A stretch of 64,000 nucleotides of DNA, taken from NCBI GenBank assembly GCA_963854835.1, contig OY978525.1, forward strand, positions 115,147,018 to 115,211,017. Direction: 5' to 3'. Below are positions 12,850 through 25,065 of this stretch, piece by piece (position 1 is the first letter of the stretch; every line of letters starts with the position of its first letter). This DNA is from Megamerina dolium. Its lineage: Eukaryota > Arthropoda > Insecta > Diptera > Megamerinidae. The notes beneath the pieces are model-generated. The model did not search any database and was not told the DNA's origin. It saw only the letters and a list, made by a program, of their open reading frames with translations. The position numbers and the translations under genes were made by a program.

Positions 12850-13680
12850 TTCTGGGGAAATCCTGGAGTCTGAGCCCCAAAATGACCTTCTGAATTTACA
12901 CCCAAATGGTCAGACCCATCATACTATATGTGGCATTGGTATGGTGGTATGGTGGGTAAAAACCAACCAAACAACAGCTATATCAAAACTGTGCAAATTA
13001 CAAAGGCTAGCGTGCCAAAGCATCACATCTGACTGGACATCTAGAGATCTTAAACAAGGTCGGAAATGTTACACATATGACCCAGACAAGTGACCACATA
13101 CACCAAGTACTCAATTTTACCAAGAGATATAAAGTCATTTTCTTCATCAAGGGAGGAGTGGAACGCTTGCCCAACATGGATACACGACGATTCGCAAAAA
13201 TGGTATACAGATGGATTCAAAACGCTTCAGGGTGTAGAAGCAGGAATAGTGGGACCTAGAACACACAAGTCAATAACACTAAGTGCGGGCACTACAATTT
13301 TCCAAGCAGAGCTTTATGCTATAATGCAAACAGTGGAAATCCTATTCAAAAGAGGACTCCAAAGAATCAAAATAAAACTACTCTCAGACAGTCAATCAGT
13401 CCTAAATGCTCTTAAATGTTACACATTCACCTTAAAAGTCTGCACTCAACAAATTGGCCATCCACAATCAGGTCTCTCTGATCTGGGTGCCAAGACATGA
13501 AGGACACGAAGGTTATGAAAAAGCGGAAGGGCCATTTATCGGTCCAACTCCGTTCTTTCGATTCAATAAAAACAACATAAAACCGGTTACCAAGAAATGG
13601 ATCCAACATAAAATTAGAGAATATTGGAATAACACTGGCATACTCAACCAATCCAAAAACTTCCTGAGCTTTAAATAGAT
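12850..13680 (+). mobile_element. LINE fragment, R1/jockey-type, with RNase H domain
   Basis: Remnant of a non-LTR retrotransposon. The RT C-terminal area is recognised by VVWWVKTNQTTAISKLCKLQ at about 12946-13005. The RNase H domain at 13160-13420 shows WYTDG (first Asp), TTIFQAELYAIMQ (Glu) and LLSDSQSVLNAL (Asp). A frameshift follows, with WVPRHEGHEGYE in another frame where intact elements have the WVPGH motif. No start or full RT domain remains, and the element is dead. A related but better preserved RNase H lies at 63440-63885. Confidence 0.75.
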
Positions 13681-14019
13681 TAAAAAGCATAGCATCACAG
13701 ACCCAATAAATTATTGCATTGTATTGCACATACTATTAAATTGTGTTCTAAAGTTGACTGGCAAATATTTTGAGAATCAAAAAATGACAATATTTCATTG
13801 TATGATCAGCGATCTGAAATAATTACTTGATTATTATTTAAATAAAACTAACTCTCAGCCAGTGTAGATAATGCAACAGATGTACCATATAGGATAGTAG
13901 CAGGTGTGGCAATAATAAATATAACCAATCAAATATAAGCAATGTCAATAAAATTCAATGCAATATCTGCTTACAATATATAGCAATGCATATATGTATG
14001 TATGTGTAGCTTTTTATAC

Positions 14020-15916
14020 CCTGCATAATGCAATATGCATGGTATATTCATTTCGGTCAGATGTTTGTGTCCACTTGAAGGAATCTCCGGAGATATAGAC
14101 ATGGATATATATTCGTGAGCAGCGTCGATTAAATTTTCGATTTAACGATGTCCGTCCGTCCGTCCGTCCGTCCGTCCGTCCGTCCGTCCGTCCGTCCGTC
14201 TGTCTGTCACCTGGCTGGTTCGCACGATAACTTGAGTAAATATTGAGCTATTTCGATGAAATTTGGCATAAGTAATCTATGATCCAAGGGTACGGAGGGG
14301 ATTGATATTGGGCATGATCGGTCAATAACCACGCCCACACCAAGCATTCAAAGCGACTAACCTCGAAATTTTCAAAATCTTTAACTTGCTATAACTCACA
14401 TAATATACCACTTGGGACAACAATATTTTGTACATAGAGTTATATTATACTACTATATAACCTCGCCAAAAGTGGGTGAGCCACGCCTACTTTCTAGCGT
14501 AGCTCCGATACAAAGTGTCTGTACTTCTTTTAAATTGAAACTGCTGTAACTTCTACAATCTTCTGTCTAGAATAACCATAATTGTCAGTTAGATTAACAC
14601 GGCAGTCAGAAATAATATGGCAGAAAATCAATGTGCCACGCCCACTCCTTTTTGGGTCTCCCATACAAAGTTGCGGAAATTAAAAAAAATGTTACCGGTT
14701 ATAACTTGCAAACTATTCAGCGTAGAATAACGAGATTTAAGGTGTGGATTAGTATTGTACGAGCAACTAGGCTCACAGAAAATGGGCGCACCACGCCCAG
14801 TGTGTATCGTAGCCCCCATACAAATTTTAAATTGAAACAGCTGTAACTTCGGCAATCCTCTGTCTAGAATAACCATAATTGACACTTAGATTAATATCGT
14901 AGTCGACAAAAATCTGGCAGAAAATCAGTGTGCCACGCCCACTCCTTCATGGGTCTCCCATACAAAGTCGAGTGAATTAAACTAAAATTTTAAGCTCCAT
15001 AGCTTACAAACCATTTAGCCTAGGACAACGAGACTTAGGGTATGGATTAGTATTGTTCGAGCAACTAGGCTCACAGAAAATGGGCGCACCATGCCCAGTG
15101 TTTATCGTAGCCGCCATACAAATTTTAAATTGAAACAGCTGTAATTTCGGCAATCTTCTGTCTAGAATAACCACAATTGACACTTAAATTAATATCGTAG
15201 TCGGCAAAAATCTGGCCGAAAATCAGTGTGCCACGCACACTCTTTCATGAGTCTCCCATACAAAGTCAAGGGAATTAAACTAAAATTTTAAGCTCCATAA
15301 CTTACAAACCATTTAGCCTAGGACAACGAGACTTAGGGTATGGATTAGTATTGTTCGAGCAACTAGGTTCACAGAAAATGGGCGCACCATGCCCAGTGTT
15401 TATCGTAGCCGCCATACAAATTTTAAATTGAAACAGCTGTAACTTAGGCAATCTTATGTCTACAATAACCATAATTGACACTTAAATTAATATCGTAGTC
15501 GGAAATAATCTGGCGAAAAATCAGCGTACCACGCCCACTTCTTATTGGGGCTCCCATACAAAGTTGAGGAAATTAAACAAAAATGTTAACCACCATAACT
15601 TAGAAACTATTCAACGTAGGACACCAAATTTAAGGTGTGGATTAACATTGAAAAATTAATTGGATTTACTAGAAAGTGGTAAGCCACGCCCACTTTTTAT
15701 ATAGCTCCCATACTAAGCCTCGGAATTATCTTAAAATCCTTTTACTACGTCAAAGTCAACCATATTTCGGGTGTAAATTAGTAGTATATGCAAAAATTGT
15801 TTCTCGAAAAGTGGAAATAAAAGAAAAGTTGGATATTCGAGTAAACTTTTTATATATAAATCTACATATGCAGGGTATAGTTTGGTCGGCCCCAGCCGAC
15901 TGTAAGGAGATTTTTT
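14020..15916 (+). repeat. Composite interspersed repeat with TATACCCTGCA termini
   Basis: Begins TTTTTATACCCTGCATAATG and ends ATATGCAGGGTATAG followed by a GGTCGGCCCCAGCCGAC palindrome. The body is made of about ten subunits of ~150 bp. Each carries a CCACGCCCA-type box followed by CCCATACAAA, with anchors near 14333, 14482, 14637, 14793, 14934, 15092, 15231, 15389, 15530 and 15684. Alternate subunits match best, giving a ~298-bp dimer. A (CCGT)n run lies at 14151-14200. There is no transposase-like ORF. It is probably a non-autonomous or satellite-derived repeat; class unknown. An inverted, longer copy occupies 49016-51492. Confidence 0.85.
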
Positions 15917-16486
15917 AGTTTTTCTTTGTGTATGTTATATTCTATCGCTTATTTAGTAAAGTTATAAATACAAGGTGAACAAAATATAAATTGTTTTTGC
16001 TTTGCTTAATGCTTTGGATTAAAAACAAAAACAGTTTTAAAATGATTGTAAAAAAATGCAACGACTTGGCATTTTTAATTATTGATTTTCACTTTCTTTT
16101 TTTTTTTTATAAATTTGTAATTAAATATAATTTTATTTTAAATAAATTTAAATAAATTTAAATTATTTGTTAGTGTATTATTGCTGATTGAATAAATTAT
16201 AAATACAGAGTGCTCGAAATATAAAAAAAAAAATATTCGTTTTTTAATTGAAAACAGTTTGAAAACAATTGTAAATCTTGTAATTTTAGAGCATATAATA
16301 GCCATCGATATTCTTTTCTACCATATAGTATTTATTTCTCTAAGATTATTTTTATGCAAAATGTTGATTTTTATATAAACATTTGCGGATAAGTTCATAA
16401 AAGATCGCTCAAAGTCGTATGTAAGGCAAAGGTCGTTAGCTTGAAAATGCTTTTGTTCTTTTGTTCTCAAATTCCATATAAGAAGG
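15917..16486. other. AT-rich noncoding spacer
   Basis: Poly(T) and AAATTTAAATAAATTTAAAT-type simple sequence near 16140. No gene. Confidence 0.5.
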
Positions 16487-17748
16487 CGGTCCCAGAACTA
16501 CCCGACCTAACAAAGAAATCACAACAAATTTGGGAAAATTTTTCTTTATTTCTCAACATAATCTCCTCTTATCTCTATACACTTTTCCCAGCGATATTCT
16601 ATATCTTCGATACCCTGTTTATAGCATGAACTATCTAGCTCATTAGAATAGTCATCTACCGCAGCCATCTACCGTCTACCGCATTATTTGCAAATCTTCT
16701 ACCACCAAGCCATTTTTTCAAATTTAGAAATAGAAAATAATCCAAAGGAGCTAAATCTGGCGAATAAGGTGCGTGCTGAAGCAATTCGAGCTTTAACTCA
16801 TTGTTTTTTGCCATCGCAATAGCGGATGTGTGAACTGATGCATTTACTTGATGAAACAACACTTTCTTTTTCGCCAAATGCGGCCGTTTTTATTTAATTT
16901 CATCACTGAAACGCTACAACAAATTAGCATAATACTCGCCGTTGATTGTTTTTCCTTTTTGAAGATAATCAATAAAAATTATCACCCGTGCATCGCAAAA
17001 AAACAGACGCCATTACCTTGCCTGCAGATGGAACTGTCTTCGCTTTCTTTGGACACGATTCTCCCCTTTCAGTCCACTATTTTGACTGCTCATTTGTCTC
17101 ATTTGTGAAGTGATTATTACTTACTGTGAAACATTGCTTTATTACTGTGAAACATCGCCAAATACTCTACAGAAACATCTTCACGACGTTGTTTTTGTTC
17201 TATTGTGAGCAAACACGGCACTCATCTTGCACACAGCTTTTTCATCTACAAATTTTCAGTCAATATACGATATATAGCACTTTTTGAAATGCCTGTATTT
17301 CACCTAGCTCACCCACCTTCAGCCGGCGATTATCCAATACCATTTTATGGAATTTCTTAACCGTTTCTGGCGTGGCCACCTCAATTAGTTGACCACTACG
17401 GTGTTCGTCTTGGCAGCTCGTACGACCTCGTTTAAACTCTGCCACCCAATATTTTATGATCGTAAATGAAGAAACCGACTCCGCCTAGTTCGGCTTTAAT
17501 ATTCGTTGAACGAGACCTTTCAAATGAAAGTATTTTATCACATAACGGTGACCAATTTTTTCCATGTTTACAAATTCACTGAGATCGTTAACTTTCGATG
17601 GCTTCAAAAAAAAAAAAAAAAAAAAAAATTAAACAACGTGGCGCCTTGAAACATATGTTTTATAAGGTTGCCACTTTCCACCAAAGTAATTTTTTTCAAA
17701 ATACTGCCGCCATCTATATGTCAGGTCGGGTAGTTCTGGGACCAACCT
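16487..17748 (-). mobile_element. Degenerate mariner, irritans-like (copy B)
   Basis: Near full length (about 1.26 kb) with GGCGGTCCCAGAACTACCCG at the left and its inverse ending near 17745. Minus-strand transposase fragments: AEFKRGRTSCQDEHRSG and ETVKKFHKMVLDNRRLK (DNA-binding part), then AKKKVLFHQVNASVHTSAIA, where the second catalytic Asp of the QDNA motif is replaced by Val, then LQHAPYSPDLAPLDYFLFLN. Frameshifts separate these blocks. Same family as 1454 and 29450. Confidence 0.85.
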
Positions 17749-19335
17749 CGTATTAACGAATGCCGCTAAAACTATGAAAATAGCTTAACATTACAAAAAA
17801 TCAATAAGAAATCATATTTATCATTTCTTGAATTTTAAATTATTTATGGGTAAACATTGTGCAATTCCTATGTTTAGAATCATCTTGAAATAATCGTGTC
17901 TTGGAGTCTCTTCGATGATTTATTTGACATACTATAAAGAAACATGTGAACAAGACTCTGATGGTAATCGGTATTGTTACTTATTTCGAATGCCCCAAAA
18001 AATTTGAAATAACTGTTGCTCACATTATAGTAAAATCTCCATATGAAGTTTGCAATTTTTTGCTTGAGTATTTTTAGAATATGTCAACAAAAGGGTTAAA
18101 GTTCATATCAGAGCAAAATATATAGTTTGGATACATAGAGTAAAATTTCACGGAAAATAATTTTCTAGAACATTTGAACACCCTAGCGACCTCCCAAATG
18201 CCATTTTATTCAGACTCTGCTAAAAAAAAGGGTAAAAATTACCCTTTCGTGAAAGAACTAACAGGTTAAAATGTTCTACAAAATTATTCCATTAGCTTTG
18301 AGGAGCATTATGATGCTTAATTCTATGAATTGTTCCAACCTATGAATATTTCGCCCCACATATACTGTTACAACAGCAGTTATATTTTATAAAGCATTAG
18401 GAGAAGAGGAGAGCACCCTATACAGTTTTCAAAGTTATAATAGCAAATGTAACCAGAGGAAAATGCAAAAAAAAAAAAAAAAATTAAGCTAAAGAAAAAT
18501 ACCAAATCAAACCTTTATTGTTGTTATCTTTGCTATACTTCTTCTTTATACAACATCACAACAATCAGCAAGAGAAATCAATGATGTTTAACTGCACTCT
18601 TGAGGATATTTTCAATGGGATTTCTGCAATTCTGTTCCTCTTTTTTGCTGCTGCTGCTGCTGCTGCTGCTGTTATTGCTGTTGCAACATACTTCTGACAA
18701 TATTTTCGTCATTAAACTGCTGTTCTATTATTTTTTTTTTTTTTATTTGTTTCATATTATTTCTCTTTACGTTCATCTTCGATTGGTTGTTTATGCTACT
18801 TTGCTACTTTACCCGTACATATGTGAAGTGGCGAATTCCTACTGTGTTACTATTGACTCTTCTTGTTCATATGTATTCTTTCAAAAATATTTATTTACAA
18901 TATTTATATAAATGCAATGCATATGAGCGAGTATTTCTTTGTAAGTAAGTGCATATATGTATAAATGATACAAGATTATTATTGCACTACTCTAGCATTA
19001 TTATTATTTTTATTTTATTTTTTTTTTATCATTGTTCGAGTGCACTTTTAACAATTCTCTTTCACTACGAGTATGCTCGTATACTTGCTTATTGCAATAA
19101 TATTTTCATTTTATTTGCTATGTCCCCAAACATCTTACAATATAAAAAAAATTCCTTTTTTTTACCTTCATGATAGTCATTATCCTTGCGAATAATGAGT
19201 GTTTTTCATTTTCATTATAATTTCATATTGATTGCTGCAGTAGCAGCAGCAGCAGCAGCAAAAGTGCAGGATTATATACACACACACATATACTATACAC
19301 ATCAATAAACTTGAATACTTGCATGAATATATATA
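17749..19335. other. Noncoding region with simple repeats
   Basis: Contains an A-run near 18470, a GCT run at about 18640-18675 and a CAG run at 19237-19260. The Leu-rich open frame at 18600-18911 is produced by the repeat. No supported gene. Confidence 0.5.
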
Positions 19336-20640
19336 GGGTTATCCATTTTGCGGTTTCAAAAGTAAATGTAAATAAAACGCATATAAAATATTTTTTATCA
19401 TGATATTTCTTTTTTATTATAAAGTTTGAACGTTGACATTATGTGTGAAATACTACATCATTTAAATGACCACCACGCGAATTGTTGCAAGCATCGATTC
19501 TTTTGAGGTAATTTTCGACCACTTTTTGACACATATTGGGCGGTATCTCAGCCATAACGTGACGAATGTTGGTTTTTAGGTGCTCAAGAGTTAAAGGTTT
19601 ATCTGCATAAACACGGTCTTTCGCGTAGCCCCACAAAAAAAAAGTCAAGCGGTGTCAAATCGCATGATCTTGGTGGCCACTTGATATCGCCACGACGAGA
19701 AATTACGCGGCCAGAAAATTTCTCTTGCAATAAAGCCATATTCGCTCGAGTTGTGTGGCATGTGGCACCGTCTTGTTGAAACCACATATTCTCTAAGTCG
19801 TATTCTTCAATAGCAGGCAAAAAAAAAAGTCAGTTATCATATGACCATAACGCTCCGAATTGACGGTGACAGTCGTTCCATCGTCGTTTTCGAAGAAGTA
19901 AGGTCCAATCACACCTCCGGACCAAAGAGCGCACCAAGCAGTGACTTTTTGTGGATGTAGTGGCCTCTCTTCAATTACTTGAGGATTCTCAGAACCCCAA
20001 ATATGACAATTTTGTTTGTTAACATACCCACCAAGTGAGAAATGTGCTTCGTCGCTGAAGAAAATTTTGTTCGAAAAATCGCCGTCCACCGCCTGTTGTT
20101 CAAGCACCCATTCGACGTATCTACGCCGTTGTGAATGGTCAGCTGGCTTCAGTTGTTGTGTGAGCTGGATTTTATATGGATGTAGGTGTAGATCCAAATG
20201 CAAAATACGCCATAATGTGCCGTAAGACAGTCCTAATTCCTGAGAACAATGAGGAATCGACACATTCGGGTCTTCGGCAACACTTTCACTTACAGCAGCG
20301 ATATTTTCGGTGGTACGAGCGAAACGATGATGCACAGGCCTTACAATATCTGTAACCGATCCAGTCTCTTCATATTTCTTCACAATTTTGCCAATTGCTT
20401 GCGTAGTTGGACGATTATGTAAACCATAATCTCCTCTTAAAGCACGATATGTGGCTGTGGCAGAATCACCATTTTTGTAGTAGGTTTTTACAATTTTAAT
20501 GCGTTGTGCGATAGTTAAGCGATCCATTTTCGCAAATGTCAGACTTTGAACTGAAAAAGAAAGAAATTGTTTTAACAACTCAGTTTGACAGATGTCGAAT
20601 TCTAGCCCTATACTTTTGAAACCGCGAAATGGATAACCCT
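19336..20640 (-). mobile_element. Full-length DD41D (rosa/Visitor-like) mariner
   Basis: 1.3-kb element with ~29-bp inverted repeats (AGGGTTATCCATTTTGCGGT / ACCGCGAAATGGATAACCCT) between TATA flanks, consistent with a TA target duplication. The transposase reads leftward from the ATG at 20527 (MDRLTIAQRIKIVKTYYKNG) to the stop at 19439. The HTH region ends near residue 120. The first Asp is in KIFFSDEAHFSLGGYVNKQN, the second in MWFQQDGATCHTT, the third in WPPRSCDLTPLDFF. I count 41 residues between the second Asp and the LD Asp, hence DD41D. The reading frame is broken only twice, each at a run of 9 or 10 T (minus strand) at about 19635 and 19823; about 361 residues are otherwise continuous. 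Related fragments lie at 25897, 40314 and 59738. Confidence 0.85.
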
Positions 20641-21360
20641 TATATAACCTGTAAGAGTATTACAAATCCACACCAATGGCAGAAAATAACATTTTCTCTA
20701 ATTGCATTTTTCATCTTTGTCATCTTCTTCAGCCTTGGCTTCTGTGTTATTTTGATGTTGTATTGATGTAATGTGTGATTCCAAAAGAATTTGTGTAAAG
20801 TCATATTGACGATTGCACATGAAAAGGATAAACTTCATCAATATCACTTAAATTTTCTCATAATTGCACTTTTTTCTCTTGATTATTTATACTTAAAAAA
20901 AAAATGATACACTTCTTGGCCACTTCAATCAACATAACGACAGAGAGTGTATTTCATTAATTTGATATCAATATTACAATATTAAGTCATTCATAATTAT
21001 TGTCATTGAATTTAATATGTAACAGCTATAAGTGAATAGAGTTGATTTATCAAATCTTTTTTCGTAAGTCGATTATTGATCATTAGTAGATGACTTAATA
21101 GCATTACTCGACTTAGCATTACTCGATAGTTGGTCTCTTAGAGTATATCAATTAACTTTCGTTGAAATTAGTTCTAAAATTAGTCCAAGTTCTCGTGCAA
21201 AGCTTTGTAGATTTCAAACTTCAAGATTTCAGAATTTCAAGTAGTAAGCTTTTTCGTAAGGTCTGGGCACATTCTCAATACATGTTTCCCAATTTTATTT
21301 ACTTATTTGCAGGATCGGCAATTTTTATTTGAAAATGTCTCCCGTTTAGTTAATTTAGAG
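20641..21360. other. AT-rich noncoding region
   Basis: No recognisable gene. The stretch at 21240-21360 has a weak coding feel in fragments but no motif that I can name. Confidence 0.4.
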
Positions 21361-22090
21361 TTCAGCCTGCCGTGTTCTGTAAGTATTCTCAGAATGAGAA
21401 TATATATTTGTGATCAGTGTCACTTAAATTTTGCGATTTAACGATAACTTGAGCAAATATTAAGCTCTTTTGACGAAACTTGACATATGTAAGTACCTTT
21501 GATCCAAGATTACGGAGGGGATTGATATTGGGTATGATCGGTTAATTGCTATGCCCACACGAAGCATTCAAAGCGACTAACCTCGGAATTTTCAAAACCT
21601 TTAACTTGCTAAAACTCACTTAATAGGGACCAACTATATTTGGCAAATGGAGTTATATTATACTGATACATAACCTTGCCAGAATTAAGCGAGCCACGCC
21701 TACGCCTACTTTATAGTATCTCCCATACAAATTGTCTGAACTTCTTTTAAATTGTAACGACTGTAACTAATGCAATTTTCTGTCAATAACAACCATATTT
21801 GATTAATATCGTTATCGGAAATAAAGTGGCATGACACTAGTATGCTACGCCCACTTCTTAATGGGGCTACCATACAAAGTTGCGAAAATTAAAAAAAAAT
21901 TTAAAGCGCTTTAATTTACGAACTATTCATCGTAGGACAAACAAATTAAAGGTGTGGATTAATATTGCAAAGTTAATTAGATTTACAAGAAAGAGATAAA
22001 CTACGCCCACTTGTTATATAGCTTCCATACTAAGCCTCGGAATTATCTTAAAAACCTCCTTTATATTATCCCCTTTAAAGCCACCACCAC
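21361..22090 (+). repeat. Truncated copy of the TATACCCTGCA composite repeat
   Basis: Shares the path GATTTAACGATAACTTGAG, CGGAGGGGATTGATATTGGG, then CACGCCT/CGCCCAC boxes near 21546, 21700, 21848 and 22002, ending in the TACTAAGCCTCGGAATTATC segment that also ends the 14020 copy. It lacks the start and the CCGT run. Only four ~150-bp subunits remain. Confidence 0.7.
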
Positions 22091-22137
22091 CACTACAAAG
22101 TCGTGGAAATACACGAAAAAGATGGATATTCGAGCAA

Positions 22138-22142
<5 letters not shown>

Positions 22143-22210
<68 letters not shown>
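22143..22210. repeat. (TA)n microsatellite
   Basis: Over 30 TA units. It lies inside the diverged composite repeat. Confidence 0.95.
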
Positions 22211-22213
<3 letters not shown>

Positions 22214-22239
22214 CTTATGTTTATATATATCTACAATTC

Positions 22240-22430
22240 GGCGAAGTGCGGCAAGGTGCGGCGAAGTGCGACAAGGTGCGGCAGAGCGCGGCGAAGTGCG
22301 GCGAAAAGCGGCAAAGTACGGCAGAGCGCAGCGAAATGCGGCGAAGTACGGCAGAGTGCAGCGAAATGCGGCGAAGTGCGGCAGAGCGTGGCAGAGCGCG
22401 GCAGAGCGCGGCGAGGTGCTGCGAAAAAAT
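22240..22430. repeat. GC-rich 10-bp minisatellite
   Basis: About 19 units of the form GCGGCGAAGT/GCGGCAGAGC in tandem within very AT-rich DNA. Because 10 is not a multiple of 3, all frames cycle every 30 bp and stay open, giving spurious Arg/Ala-rich frames on both strands. Confidence 0.9.
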
Positions 22431-23931
22431 GCGCCAACTTGCGTCGTGTCATATAACTCCCATATTAAGCCTCGGAGTACCAAGTTGATACTTCCTAAAA
22501 GTTCCGGGTATTTTTATCACGGATTAATTGCTCCTGCTACCGCTTCTTTGTAATGTAACTGAGTGAAATCAATTCTGGATTCAAATTCAGCTAAACAAAC
22601 CATTTGGATTCTTCGTGTGATTGTATTATCAATTCATGGAGGGATTTCCAAAGCATAATAAATAAAATAAAGAAATAAAATTTGCAATATTTAAAATATG
22701 TTCACATTTAATAGCACAAATAATAATTGTTAAAAAATAAGTTTTTACTATAATTTCTGTATAGTGATTTTATGAATTATTAACATCTGAGCATTTCTCA
22801 TTGATTGTATTCACAAAATAAAAAAATAAATACTAAAACAAAAATAGGAAATAAAAATAGAAAATAAATAACTGAGACTTGCTTCATGGACATAAACATA
22901 AATTTTCTAATATCCTTTCGTTATGCTCATTCGTATTCATTTTGCTGTGGCTTAATTTGTTGATTTATATTTTCAATTCTTATATAAAAATTGTGTAATT
23001 TTTTTTTTTTTTTTTGGTTTTTGTAATATCCAATATCGAACAATGAACCTAAGCATGTTGTGAATTTATTAAAAAAATAAAAAATTATAAAAATAACAAA
23101 TAGAAACACACACCTATCATATAAGCTTGCAGCTGATATATGTTTATATCACTTCCTGTAGTTCTGTATATACCATATATAGTATCTCAGTGTTTGTTTA
23201 TGCTTATACTAAACGTTGTGTTCATTATATGACAAACAATTAAAAATGTCCTTTGTTTTTTCTGTACTCATACATTCATACATTCCCACTGTTGGGGCTA
23301 TTTTGTCCATACATTGTTCAGCTTGATATTTTCTCTCATCCTTTTTTTTTTTTTTTGTTTTGCATTTTTTTGGTCTAGAAATATTCTACATAAATGAATT
23401 TTGTTGCAAGTTTATGACTTATTTTGCAATTTCAGCACATCTTGTTCGTTTTTTTTTTTTTTTTTGGAATTTTTACGAGTATTGCTTATTTCAATTTGCT
23501 CGTTTCGTATTTAGAAAGTATTTCATATTCAGTGTTTCACAGTTTGTTAGTGAGCTCTGCTAAATGTTCCACCATCACCATTTTAGAATGTTTTTGATGT
23601 TTTGTTGTTGCATTCTGTGGTGGTGATAGTAGTGATGGTAGTAGTAGTATAGTCTCATTGTTGTGATTGTTGTTGTTGAGATTTTTCAATTGTTCATGGC
23701 AATATTCCAATCAAATGTAAGATAGAATTCATAGAATGTATTCGAAAAATGAGAAAGCAATAGAAACATATTCTGTGTTCTATGTTTATCTGTTGGTGTA
23801 TTAGAAATATTTCTTTACACGCTTATAATACCCCAGATTTTTACTGTATTTTCGAATAAATAATTTTATATTTATTTTTTTTTTTTGGGACTATCTAATG
23901 TAGGATACTAATATTTAACACATATCCATTA
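22431..23931. other. AT-rich noncoding region
   Basis: Starts with a second piece of the composite repeat (CCCATATTAAGCCTCGGAG at 22459). The rest is poly(A)/poly(T) tracts and TAG/GTT runs near 23630-23690. No gene. Confidence 0.5.
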
Positions 23932-25065
23932 GGGTGCTTCACTGGGTGGGGAAAAAATTAAATCCAAAATTTTTGCAGGCTTTGCTCACCCTCTGAGTCT
24001 AAGTAGTTTTATAGGCATATTTACGAAATTTCGTGAAGATGCAATTTCTTCTTTTGTTCGCTTGGTGACAGCTTTTCTAAGATGCTCGAAGTTTTTGTTT
24101 TTTTTTTACAAATTTATTCCTCCTTCTGCTTTTTAGTGAATCGCTGCAGTACTCTGTTACATCAGGGATCTCAAACAATTCAAAGAATGTCTTTGCTTTT
24201 TTTTTGGTAACCAAATGGCTAATATTCTTTCCTTCGATGTCTAGACTTTTACCCTCTAATCGTTTCAATTGCTTTTTGTTAGCCGGTTTGATTTCTAAAT
24301 TTTGATCCATAATTTCTTTACCTTCCTCAGTAATAGGTTCATCCACAAACGCCAATCCTACATTTGTCTCCGACAGATACTAAAGGTGTCATTAGACAAT
24401 TGCGATAGCACTTTTTTGACATCTGCATCTGGATAATTGTTTAGAAGCTCTAGTAAATTCATTCTTTGGAGCGCATCGACTTGCAATTACCTCGTGCCAA
24501 AAGCGAACATAAATGAGACTGATCAAATCAGCTACCCGTTCAATTCCTTTCAATTCGCGTTGAGACATATTCAATTGTATAGAAGATAGGGCTATTTTAA
24601 GGGCATATATTGCTTTTGCCTGATACCTGCACCTTGCCTGATACAAAACTTCTGGGATCCTGAAACGGAAGTCATTCCATTCAGTCCAACCACCCCCTTG
24701 GGTAATTTCCATCATTAATGATATTTTCAATGTAATTAATCATTGTCACGCGTTGTGCCTCTAGAAATCTTTGAACATAAGTTTCTTCATCCAACATTGA
24801 GATTCCAGGAAGCAGCCTACTTAGTTTTGTAATATCTGACTAGAAACGGTCAAGTATAAGTACATTATATTCGATTATACTGACTAATGCTACACTTTAA
24901 TATTAGAAAATTAATTAATTTGAGTTAAAAGTGACCAATATATGCAATCTCCTAATGTCGTCAAATTTTAATGCAACTTTGTATTTGTACCTTTGGTACC
25001 ACTGAGACTAAGAATAAAGTCAATGTCATGTGAAAAATCACAACTTGACAGAAATGAAACACCCC
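23932..25065 (-). mobile_element. Unclassified DNA-element candidate with short inverted ends
   Basis: Left end GGGTGCTTCA and right end TGAAACACCC are near-inverse over about 10 bp. Minus-strand reading shows two open segments. 24730-24392 includes QAKAIYALKIALSSIQLNMS and ADLISLIYVRFWHEVIA. 24355-24077 is Lys/Glu-rich with KPANKKQLKRLEGKSLDIEG. A frame break lies between them, and upstream fragments occur to about 24840. The AKAIYxLKI...YVxFW arrangement recalls an uncharacterised protein seen in many invertebrate repeat families, but I cannot name the superfamily. It could instead be a host-gene pseudogene. Confidence 0.45.

Noticed and set aside
22011..22553. Long open frames on both strands, rich in Arg/Ala and Tyr/Ile
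   Set aside because: They follow from the TA microsatellite and the 10-bp minisatellite, which stay open in several frames; not evidence of a protein.
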